Assembly: GCA_900314345.1 (NCBI GenBank)
Contig: OMUX01000423.1
Coordinates: 1-6,271 of the forward strand
Direction: 5' to 3'
DNA from: an uncultured Erysipelotrichaceae bacterium
Lineage (GTDB): Bacteria; Bacillota_I; Bacilli_A; Erysipelotrichales; Erysipelotrichaceae
Length of the DNA: 6,271 bases
The position numbers and the translations under genes are program-made. Under the pieces are notes generated by a model. It was not told the DNA's origin. It did no database searches and saw only the letters and a list, made by a program, of their open reading frames with translations. Position 1 is the first letter of the stretch, and each line of letters begins with the position of its first letter. Below are positions 1 to 5,865 of the stretch, piece after piece.

Positions 1-137
1 CCGATGACCATGTCATTGTCTTCAACATGCTCTGCCTTCATCTTGTCACAGAGTGCCTGAGCCAGAAGCTGAAGATTGCCTCTGGTGAATTCATCGCCGA
101 TGACTGCACGCCATCCGCCGGTACCGAAATGAATCAT
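1..137 (-). CDS. alpha-D-phosphohexomutase (phosphoglucomutase / phosphomannomutase / phosphoacetylglucosamine mutase family), N-terminal fragment
   Basis: The first 45 codons of a gene that leaves the window on the left. The protein begins MIHFGTGGWRAVIGDEFT (residues 1-18), the N-terminal motif of domain I of the alpha-D-phosphohexomutase superfamily, usually written FGTSGWRG or similar. Residues 19-45 look like the first helix followed by the start of the next strand. The active-site phosphoserine loop, metal-binding loop and sugar-binding loop lie beyond the window, so substrate choice cannot be read. Family members move phosphate between C1 and C6 of hexoses. Coming straight after a GH94 phosphorylase, this one probably converts the released sugar-1-phosphate (GlcNAc-1-P or Glc-1-P) to the 6-phosphate in the cytoplasm. 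The start at 137 is preferred over the in-frame ATG at 143 because the AAGGAGG at 151-145 lies 7 nt before 137 but only 1 nt before 143. Family assignment is firm; sugar specificity is inference from context. Confidence 0.85.
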   Translation of the reverse strand, partial: MIHFGTGGWRAVIGDEFTRGNLQLLAQALCDKMKAEHVEDNDMVI

Positions 138-139
138 GA

Positions 140-2545
140 TCATGCCTCCTTCTTCATGATGACTGTTACATCATGAACACTTCCCTTTTCAAACACGGGA
201 ATATGTTCTCTGTGTTCTCCGTCCACCAGGATCTCCACAGATCCCTTTTCAATATGCTGCGGATTCTGCACATGAATCCTGTATGTACAGCCTCTGAAGA
301 CCCGCACTGCCTCAAAGCCGTCCCATTCCGACGGAATGCAGGGATCCACAATCAGTTCCGCAAAGCCAGGACGGATGCCAAGCATGTAATGCGAAGCACT
401 GTAGTATGCCCATCCGCCGGAACCTGTCATGAAGGGATGGTGTGCCCTGCCGTATGTTGTATGGTCCGGTCCCGAGACAAACTGACAGTAGCTGTACGGT
501 TCGCAGGATCGTACTTCAATGGCATCATTCTGGTAGTAAGGTGTCAGGGCATGGTAGTACTCCATGGCTCTGTTTCCATGTCCAAGCTTTGTCTCTGCCG
601 CCCATACCCATGGATTGGAATGCGAGAAGATACTGCTGTTTTCCTTGAGTCCCGGATACACCCTTGTCACAAAGCCGATGTCATCATCCGCAACGGTATA
701 TGCCGGTGCATTGAGGCGGATGCCGTATGGTGTGGAAAGATGATCATGCAGGGCTGACAGTGCTTTTTCTGCATGCTCTCCCTCTGCACAGGTGCTTAAT
801 ACCGCCCAGGCATTGGACTCCAGGTGCACCTTTCCTTCCGCGTCCGTATGTGTTCCGATCTTCCTGCCGTTTTTCGTAAAGCCTCTGAGATACCATTTTC
901 CATCCCAGAGAACCTTCTCATATGCTTCCTTCAGCTGTCCTGAAAGCTTGCGGTATTCTTCCGCATCCTCTTTCTTTCCAAGACAGTCTGCAGTTTCAAT
1001 CATCTTCTGCAGCGCTTCATAAAGAAGATATGCGGTCAATGCGCTCTCGCCTCCGCCAAGATTCAGACAGTCATTCCAGTCCGCACGCAGGCCAAGCGGA
1101 ATCCCATGGGAACCGGTTTGTGTAGAAGAGAAATGAATGATCTTCTGCATGTGTTCATACACACTTCCCTCCCCGCCGTCACAGTACGTGATCTTCCTGG
1201 CAAGGAACCCAATATCACCTGTTTCCTTCACGTACTCTACGATCGTCGGAACCAGCCACAATGCATCATCCGAGCAGGCATCCTTCAGGCCGTGCACCTT
1301 GCTTTTGCCTTCCACTTCCGGAATCACGGTCGGCGATACAAACGGCTTCTTTTCATCCGGATCCTTCGGTTCAAACCAGCGTGGTTCAAAGAGATGAATG
1401 CCATAGCCGCCTGCAGTCAATGCTTCAAGCAGCTGTACAATCCTTTTCCTGCATCCATCCGGATCACTGTGAATCACGGTCATGGCATCCTGTGCCGTAT
1501 CCCGGTAGCCAAGCCCGGTTCTTCCGCCAACCTCAATGAAGGATGCGAATCTTGAGAACATGACGTTGATTTCCGCCTGGTAGAGATTCCAGCTGTTGAG
1601 CATGATGTTCATGCCTTCATCCGGTGTTTCAATGTGCAGGCAGGACTGCTTTTCCTTCCAGAATGCATGCAATGCTTCGTATGCCTGATCCAGCACGGAC
1701 GGATCCGCATACTTCCTGCGGACCGCTTCCGCCTGTTCCATCCTTCCTTCCCCAAGGAAATAGATCAGCCGTGCGCTTTCTCCCGGCTTCAGTTCGACGT
1801 GCTTCTGCAGGGATGCACAGTGGTTTCCGCCAAGTTCTTCACTGCCGCTGCACTTTCCGTTCACCACCGCCTGGGGATCCGTCTCTGAATGCCAGGTACC
1901 GATGAAGGCATCCCTGAGACAGTCATGCCCGTCCGGTTCTGTATTCGAAGTGAAATACTGATATCCGTTTTCCTCATAGAAAAGATCGTACAGGATCACA
2001 CCGTTTTCATAATGGCTTCCGGCACAGTACAGACTCATCTGGAAGTTCTGGTTGTCAATCGGAATCTGGTGAAAGGAGAACTCCGCATAGGTAAAGACAT
2101 CAAGCTTCCTGGTTCTCTTGTCGTTGTTCTTCACGACGACATCCCAGACCAGTGCGTCATCTCCGATCGGAACGGAGAGTTTCTCACTTGCCTGGATATG
2201 ATCGTAATCACAGGTATAAACGGAGTAGGAAAAACCATGGCGGCACATGTAATGTGCCTTGTCCAATGACTTGCCGACCGGCTGCCAGCTGATGGACCAG
2301 TAGTCTCCTGTTTCCTGGTCGCGCAGATACACATAATCGCCGGGTCTGTCCAGCGGCACCGCATTGGCACGGAACCTTGTAATCCGGTGATACTCCGGTG
2401 ATTCATGGAACAGATAGCCTCCGGCTGTCTGGTTCACCACTGCCACTGTCTTCTCAACACCAAGATAGTTTGTCCAGGATGTAGGCAGATCCACCCTTTC
2501 AATCACATATTCATCATGATTTTTGTCAAAATACCCGTAACGCAT
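140..2545 (-). CDS. GH94 phosphorylase, probable N,N'-diacetylchitobiose phosphorylase
   Basis: An 801-residue cytoplasmic GH94 (formerly GT36) inverting phosphorylase. It has no signal peptide. Expected reaction: (GlcNAc)2 + Pi gives GlcNAc-1-phosphate + GlcNAc. Numbered from the start chosen here, the N-terminal beta-sandwich covers about 1-270, a helical linker follows to about 310, then the (alpha/alpha)6 catalytic barrel to about 730, with a C-terminal beta-sandwich. RADWNDCLNLGGGES lies at 487-501. Its Asp492 is the expected general acid, the same number as in the Vibrio proteolyticus enzyme as I remember it. SFIEVGGRTGLGYRDTAQD (335-353) and KDACSDDALWLVP (421-433) resemble chitobiose phosphorylase rather than cellobiose phosphorylase, where I recall a GIGRGMGFRDSNQD-type segment. 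IFSHSNPW (639-646) and MTGSGGW (706-712) fit the phosphate pocket. The start at 2545 is chosen because MRYGYFD aligns with the Vibrio N-terminus and GAGGT lies 5 nt upstream. The frame stays open to an ATG at 2590, which lacks a ribosome site. The gene follows the etfA terminator and leads into a mutase. GH94 is near certain; a cellobiose or other disaccharide substrate is still possible. Confidence 0.9.
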   Translation of the reverse strand: MRYGYFDKNHDEYVIERVDLPTSWTNYLGVEKTVAVVNQTAGGYLFHESPEYHRITRFRANAVPLDRPGDYVYLRDQETGDYWSISWQPVGKSLDKAHYMCRHGFSYSVYTCDYDHIQASEKLSVPIGDDALVWDVVVKNNDKRTRKLDVFTYAEFSFHQIPIDNQNFQMSLYCAGSHYENGVILYDLFYEENGYQYFTSNTEPDGHDCLRDAFIGTWHSETDPQAVVNGKCSGSEELGGNHCASLQKHVELKPGESARLIYFLGEGRMEQAEAVRRKYADPSVLDQAYEALHAFWKEKQSCLHIETPDEGMNIMLNSWNLYQAEINVMFSRFASFIEVGGRTGLGYRDTAQDAMTVIHSDPDGCRKRIVQLLEALTAGGYGIHLFEPRWFEPKDPDEKKPFVSPTVIPEVEGKSKVHGLKDACSDDALWLVPTIVEYVKETGDIGFLARKITYCDGGEGSVYEHMQKIIHFSSTQTGSHGIPLGLRADWNDCLNLGGGESALTAYLLYEALQKMIETADCLGKKEDAEEYRKLSGQLKEAYEKVLWDGKWYLRGFTKNGRKIGTHTDAEGKVHLESNAWAVLSTCAEGEHAEKALSALHDHLSTPYGIRLNAPAYTVADDDIGFVTRVYPGLKENSSIFSHSNPWVWAAETKLGHGNRAMEYYHALTPYYQNDAIEVRSCEPYSYCQFVSGPDHTTYGRAHHPFMTGSGGWAYYSASHYMLGIRPGFAELIVDPCIPSEWDGFEAVRVFRGCTYRIHVQNPQHIEKGSVEILVDGEHREHIPVFEKGSVHDVTVIMKKEA
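145..151 (-). promoter_or_regulatory. Shine-Dalgarno site of the phosphohexomutase, inside the 3' end of the GH94 gene
   Basis: The minus strand reads AAGGAGG at 151-145, within the last codons of the phosphorylase (Lys-Lys-Glu-Ala). It sits 7 nt before the ATG at 137-135, an ideal distance. The ATG at 143-141 overlaps the upstream stop as ATGA but lies only 1 nt away, too close. The site decides the start of the downstream gene and suggests translational coupling between the two genes. Confidence 0.75.
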
Positions 2546-2550
2546 GGAAT

Positions 2551-2560
2551 ACCTCTTTCC
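2551..2560 (-). promoter_or_regulatory. Shine-Dalgarno region that fixes the GH94 start at 2545
   Basis: The minus strand reads GGAAAGAGGT at 2560-2551, with a GAGGT core complementary to the 3' end of 16S rRNA and 5 nt before the ATG at 2545-2543. The alternative ATG at 2590-2588 is preceded by GCGCGATTTGA, with no purine-rich ribosome site. This supports an 801-residue rather than an 816-residue protein. Confidence 0.7.
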
Positions 2561-2566
2561 TTTGAA

Positions 2567-2594
2567 AGCATAGCAGTTGGAAAACGGCATTCAA
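2567..2594 (-). promoter_or_regulatory. possible sigma-70-type promoter for the GH94-mutase unit
   Basis: On the minus strand, TTGAAT (2594-2589, 4 of 6 to the -35 consensus) is followed after 16 nt by TATGCT (2572-2567, 4 of 6 to the -10 consensus). A TGC directly upstream of the -10 makes an extended -10 element. Initiation would fall near 2560, giving a leader of only about 15 nt that holds just the ribosome site. Its place between the etfA terminator and the chosen GH94 start fits. It is a weak match found by eye, and no operator such as a catabolite-repression site was recognised around it. Confidence 0.35.
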
Positions 2595-2633
2595 ATCGCG
2601 CAGATTGGCAGTTTTTGACGGATTTTGTGCACG

Positions 2634-2665
2634 AAAAAGGAAGGAACCGTTTCAGATCCCTTCCT
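2634..2665 (-). terminator. Rho-independent terminator after etfA
   Basis: In the minus-strand RNA, AGGAAGGGAUC (2665-2655) pairs with GGUUCCUUCCU (2648-2638) around a UGAAAC loop. That is 11 pairs including two G-U wobbles. A run of U follows (2638-2634, the first one paired). The hairpin begins about 23 nt after the etfA stop. This is a standard intrinsic terminator and marks the end of the hbd-bcd-etfB-etfA transcript, so the downstream GH94 gene probably has its own promoter. Confidence 0.8.
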
Positions 2666-2688
2666 CATGAAGACTTGTCTGGTGAAGA

Positions 2689-3750
2689 TTAAGCGTTAGC
2701 CTTCTTGGCAATCTCTTCGGACAGACGCTTTGTCAGCTGCGGTACGATCTTGTTCAGATCACCGACGATGCCGTAGTCAGCGACATCGAAGATCGGAGCG
2801 TTCTCATCCTTGTTGATGGCGATGATGATGTCAGACTCTTCCATGCCGGCAACGTGCTGGATGGCACCGGAAATACCGATGGCGAAGTAGACATGCGGAC
2901 GCACGGTCTTGCCGGTCTGGCCGACCTGCAGTTCCTTCGGCTTCCAGCCTGCATCGACAACTGCTCTGGAGCAGGATACTGTTCCATGCAGGACAGCAGC
3001 CAGATCATCGAGGAGCTTGAAGTTTTCAGCAGAGCCAACACCACGGCCGCCGGATACCAGGATCTTGGCAGCGGAGATATCAGCGACAGAGGAGACTTCC
3101 TTGACAACCTTCTCGATCTCCGTGTAGCACTTGTTCTCTTCGAAGCCAGGATTGTAACTGACAACCTCAGCCTTGGCACCCTTGACCGGTGTGATCTTCT
3201 GCATGACACCCGGACGGACCGTAGCCATCTGCGGTCTGTGATCCGGAATGGCAATGGTAGCGATGGTGTTTCCGCCGAATGCCGGACGGGTCATGAGCAG
3301 CTGCTTGTGCTTCTGTTCAGCCTCGCGTCCGGGGATCGGTACCAGCGGGAAATCGCCGATCTCAAGCTTCGTGCAGTCTGCAGTCAGACCTGTAGCGACA
3401 CGAGCGGAAGTTCTCGGGCCAAGGTCACGGCCGATTGCTGTAGCACCGACCAGCATGATCTCCGGCTTATATTCATTGATGACAGATGCCAGAGCGTGTG
3501 TATACGGCTCTGTTCTGTAATCCTTGAGTGCCGGATCATCGACAACGATGACACGGTCAGCACCGTACTCAGCCAGTTCATCAACCAGGCCGCCGACATT
3601 CTCACCGATCAGGACTGCAGTTACCTGCTTGTCATCCAGATCATTGGCCAGATCCCTTGCCTTGCCAAGCAGCTCGAGAGAGATCGGGGAAAGCTTTCCG
3701 TCTACCTGCTGAGCGTAGATGAATACGCCCTTATATTCTTCTAATCCCAT
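2689..3750 (-). CDS. etfA: electron transfer flavoprotein, alpha subunit
   Basis: A 353-residue EtfA, soluble in the cytoplasm, partner of EtfB and of butyryl-CoA dehydrogenase. The N-terminal ETF domain spans about 1-190, with [20 protein letters not shown] at 101-120. The conserved FAD-binding domain runs from about 226 to the end: [12 protein letters not shown] (233-244), SRAVVDAGW (261-269), GQTGKTVRP (277-285), [12 protein letters not shown] (292-303), NKDENAPIF (313-321) and ADYGIVGDL (324-332). These are the family's nucleotide and flavin contacts. Length and motifs are normal. A textbook AGGAGG (3763-3758) lies 7 nt before the ATG, in the 24-nt gap after etfB, so the genes are co-transcribed. 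Next to bcd it most likely belongs to the electron-bifurcating Etf of butyrate formers, in which the alpha-subunit FAD passes electrons on to Bcd while the beta-subunit FAD bifurcates. That function is inferred from family and context. The gene is the last of its operon, with a terminator just beyond. Confidence 0.97.
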   Translation of the reverse strand: MGLEEYKGVFIYAQQVDGKLSPISLELLGKARDLANDLDDKQVTAVLIGENVGGLVDELAEYGADRVIVVDDPALKDYRTEPYTHALASVINEYKPEIMLVGATAIGRDLGPRTSARVATGLTADCTKLEIGDFPLVPIPGREAEQKHKQLLMTRPAFGGNTIATIAIPDHRPQMATVRPGVMQKITPVKGAKAEVVSYNPGFEENKCYTEIEKVVKEVSSVADISAAKILVSGGRGVGSAENFKLLDDLAAVLHGTVSCSRAVVDAGWKPKELQVGQTGKTVRPHVYFAIGISGAIQHVAGMEESDIIIAINKDENAPIFDVADYGIVGDLNKIVPQLTKRLSEEIAKKANA

Positions 3751-3774
3751 GATTTTTCCTCCTGTGTCCTGTCC

Positions 3775-4578
3775 TTAGATCACGTGCTTCTCGTCGAGTA
3801 CCTTCGTGATGTAGTCGACTGCTTCTTCCGGGGACTCCGGTGTCACCTTGACGCCCTTGCCCTTGGCAACCTTATCGGAAGCCTTGGCAATGACTGTCGG
3901 AGAACCCTTCTTGCCGATATCCTTGTCGTCAACATCCAGGTTTGCTCTGCCCCAGACAGTGACCAGCTCCGGATGATCGATGGCATCGAAGATCCTGCCG
4001 GGTCTCATGTAGCGCGGCTCATTGAGCTCAGACAGTGCTGTAACCAGTGCCGGCAGCTTTGCCTTGACGATCTGGTAGCCGTCATCGAACATTCTCTTGA
4101 CTTCTACTGTATGCTCGTCGAAGTTGACCTTCAGCTCACGTGCATAGGAGATGACCGGAATGCCCAGGTGTTCGGAAATCTGCGGACCAACCTGTGCAGT
4201 ATCACCATCGATTGCCTGACGGCCGGTGATGATCAGATCATAATCCATGTTCTTCAGAGCACCTGCGATTGTGCAGGATGTAGCCCATGTATCAGCACCG
4301 CCAAGGACTCTGTCAGTAACCAGGACGCCGTCATCAGCACCCATTGCGATACCTTCGCGCAGGATATCATCAGCCTTCGGCAGACCCATGGTCAGCAGTG
4401 TGACATGGACATTCTCCGGATCCTGATCCTTGATGCGCAGGGCAGCCTCAAGGCCTGCCTTGTCATCCGGATTCATGATGGAGAGCATTGCAGAACGATC
4501 CAGTGTTCCATCCGGCTTGAACTTGACGCCGCCGGCTGTATCCGGTACCTGCTTGACGCAAACAACAATCTTGAACAT
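3775..4578 (-). CDS. etfB: electron transfer flavoprotein, beta subunit (bifurcating Bcd-type)
   Basis: A 267-residue EtfB beginning MFKIVVCVKQVPDT (1-14), followed by MNPDDKAGLEAALRIKD (35-51). The CVKQVPDT start and NPDD-GLE segment resemble EtfB of clostridial Bcd complexes, where EtfB carries the FAD that oxidises NADH and splits electrons between ferredoxin and the alpha-subunit FAD. Other family landmarks are TMGLPKADDILREGIAMGAD (63-82), DLIITGRQAIDGDTAQVGPQ (114-133) and LPALVTALSELNEPRYM (175-191); the last is the ETF beta signature region that reaches over to partner proteins. Length is normal. The start is supported by AAGGAAGGGG (4598-4589), which overlaps the bcd stop codon 18 nt upstream. 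The gene uses no TTA, CTA or TCA codons, in line with strong expression. That this Etf bifurcates is a clade and context inference, not directly visible. Confidence 0.96.
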   Translation of the reverse strand: MFKIVVCVKQVPDTAGGVKFKPDGTLDRSAMLSIMNPDDKAGLEAALRIKDQDPENVHVTLLTMGLPKADDILREGIAMGADDGVLVTDRVLGGADTWATSCTIAGALKNMDYDLIITGRQAIDGDTAQVGPQISEHLGIPVISYARELKVNFDEHTVEVKRMFDDGYQIVKAKLPALVTALSELNEPRYMRPGRIFDAIDHPELVTVWGRANLDVDDKDIGKKGSPTVIAKASDKVAKGKGVKVTPESPEEAVDYITKVLDEKHVI

Positions 4579-4596
4579 CTTCTGTTTTCCCCTTCC

Positions 4597-5757
4597 TTAC
4601 TTGAGCAGTGCGCCGGAGATGACCATACGCTGTACTTCAGAAGTACCTTCGTAGATCTCTGTGATCTTGGCGTCTCTCATCATACGCTCAACTTCATATT
4701 CTCTGATGTAGCCATAGCCGCCCATCAGCTGTACGCACTTTGTCGTGACATCCATAGCGGTCTGTGCTGCAAAGAGCTTTGCCTTGGCAGCTTCCTCAGA
4801 ATAACGAGGCTTGAGTCTCTTGGCTTCTGCAGCCTTGTAGACCAGCAGCTGTGCAGCTTCAATCTCAGCTGCCATGTCAGCCAGCTGGAACTGTGTGTTC
4901 TGGAATGCGGACAGGGAACGGCCGAACTGCTTTCTTTCCTTGACGTAAGCGACGGTTCTGTCGAATGCGCCTTCAGCCAGACCCAGAGCCTGTGCAGCGA
5001 TACCGATACGGCCGCCGTCCAGTGTATGCATGGCCAGAGGGAATCCCTTGCCACGCTCACCGAGCTGGTTCTCAGCCGGGATATGGCAGTCCTGGAAAAT
5101 CAGTTCATAGGTAGCGGAACCGCGGATGCCCATCTTGTGCTCCTTGGTACCGAAGGTGAAGCCAGGTGTTCCCTTTTCAACCAGGAATGCCGTGAACTTC
5201 TTCTGCGGTCTCCCCTTCTTGTCGAGAACCTTGTCTGTCCATGCGATGATGACATAGACATCAGCTTCCTTGCCGTTTGTGATGAAGCACTTGGAACCGT
5301 TCAGGATCCATTCCTTGCCATCCTCAGAGAGGACTGCATGTGTCTGGACACCCTGTGCATCTGTACCTGCACCCGGCTCTGTCAGACCGAAGGCACCAAG
5401 CTTTTCGCCCTTTGCCAGCGGAACCAGGAACTTCTTCTTCTGCTCTTCCGTGCCGAATGTTGCGATCGGATCGCAGCACAGGGATGTATGAGCGGAGACG
5501 ATGACGGACGTTGTGCCGCAGCACTTTGCCAGCTCTTCCACGCACATGACATAGGTCAGCGGATCGCATCCCTGTCCGCCGTATTCCTTGGCAATCGGAA
5601 TTCCGAGGAATCCGTACTTTGCCATCTTCTCTACGGTCTCACGCGGGAAGCGCTCTTCCTCATCGACATCGTATGCCAGCGGCTTGACTTCCTTCTCGGC
5701 GAAATCCTTGAAAAGGGTTCTCGCCATGGTGTGCTTCTTATCCATCTGAAAATCCAT
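4597..5757 (-). CDS. bcd: butyryl-CoA dehydrogenase (short-chain acyl-CoA dehydrogenase)
   Basis: A 386-residue acyl-CoA dehydrogenase of normal length. It reduces crotonyl-CoA to butyryl-CoA with electrons from EtfAB in the cytoplasm. The N-terminal helical domain (about 1-120) ends in FGTEEQKKKFLVPLAKGEK (101-119). The middle beta domain carries GAFGLTEPGAGTDAQGVQT (121-139) and WILNGSKCFITNG (150-162), the usual FAD and acyl-CoA contacts. The C-terminal helical domain holds RKQFGRSLSAFQNTQFQLAD (275-294), LMGGYGYIREYEVERMMRDA (344-363) and ITEIYEGTSEVQR (365-377). Glu370 in YEGTSEVQR is the expected catalytic base, at the position found in short-chain and butyryl-CoA dehydrogenases rather than in isovaleryl- or long-chain enzymes. 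The ATG at 5757 is preceded by GGAGG (5773-5769) with a rather long 11-nt spacer; an in-frame ATG at codon 5 is less likely. Context with hbd and etfBA makes butyryl-CoA the expected product. No TTA, CTA or TCA codon occurs in the gene. Confidence 0.95.
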   Translation of the reverse strand: MDFQMDKKHTMARTLFKDFAEKEVKPLAYDVDEEERFPRETVEKMAKYGFLGIPIAKEYGGQGCDPLTYVMCVEELAKCCGTTSVIVSAHTSLCCDPIATFGTEEQKKKFLVPLAKGEKLGAFGLTEPGAGTDAQGVQTHAVLSEDGKEWILNGSKCFITNGKEADVYVIIAWTDKVLDKKGRPQKKFTAFLVEKGTPGFTFGTKEHKMGIRGSATYELIFQDCHIPAENQLGERGKGFPLAMHTLDGGRIGIAAQALGLAEGAFDRTVAYVKERKQFGRSLSAFQNTQFQLADMAAEIEAAQLLVYKAAEAKRLKPRYSEEAAKAKLFAAQTAMDVTTKCVQLMGGYGYIREYEVERMMRDAKITEIYEGTSEVQRMVISGALLK

Positions 5758-5784
5758 AATTTTATTTTCCTCCAGAATTTATTG

Positions 5785-5817
5785 ATTCAGAGGCATCTAT
5801 GCTTTCATCCTCTGAAC
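5785..5817 (-). other. intercistronic hairpin 2 between hbd and bcd
   Basis: In the minus-strand RNA, GUUCAGAGG (5817-5809) pairs with CCUCUGAAU (5793-5785), giving 9 pairs with one G-U and a 15-nt loop that contains the short AUG-AAAG-CAU repeat. No U-run follows, so it does not look like a terminator. It begins directly after hairpin 1, and the bcd ribosome site lies about 12 nt beyond it. A role in mRNA processing or stability, or in setting bcd relative to hbd expression, is possible but not shown. Confidence 0.55.
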
Positions 5818-5865
5818 CCTCAGAAGCGCCGGCTGTGCCGACGCTTTCCTGAGGCTTTTTATTTT
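5818..5865 (+). terminator. strong hairpin in the hbd-bcd gap with a T-run on the plus strand
   Basis: Arms 5818-5823 (CCTCAG) and 5849-5854 (CTGAGG) pair, then after a 2-nt bulge 5824-5833 pairs with 5837-5846 around a 3-nt loop. Reading the plus strand, the hairpin is followed by CTTTTTATTTT (5855-5865), which has the form of an intrinsic terminator. The T-run covers the hbd stop codon. No plus-strand gene ends here, so it could only stop antisense transcription. On the minus strand there is no following U-run, and there position 5829 against 5841 is a G-U pair, whereas on the plus strand it is a C-A mismatch. The fold is therefore slightly better in the hbd-bcd mRNA. The hairpin is clear; its working direction is uncertain. 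Confidence 0.4.

Noticed and set aside
135..143. ATG at 143 overlapping the GH94 stop (ATGA) as the mutase start
   Set aside because: It lies 1 nt from the AAGGAGG ribosome site, too close; the in-frame ATG at 137 is 7 nt away.
140..2545. Cellobiose phosphorylase as the name for the GH94 gene
   Set aside because: The shared catalytic RADWNDCLNL fits both enzymes, but the barrel segments around residues 335-353 and 421-433 and the length fit chitobiose phosphorylase better. It is kept only as an alternative.
2634..2665. A CcpA-type catabolite-repression site (TGAAACGGTTCC region) near the GH94 promoter
   Set aside because: The central CG is out of register with the cre consensus and the sequence is the loop and arm of the etfA terminator.
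2854..3744. Plus-strand open frame opposite etfA (about 296 codons)
   Set aside because: It is codon-aligned antisense of a well-supported gene, has no recognisable product and reflects the same codon bias.
5758..5858. A promoter for bcd in the hbd-bcd gap
   Set aside because: AATAAA and CATAGA are poor -10 matches and no suitable -35 lies at the right distance. Transcription from upstream of hbd is the simpler reading.
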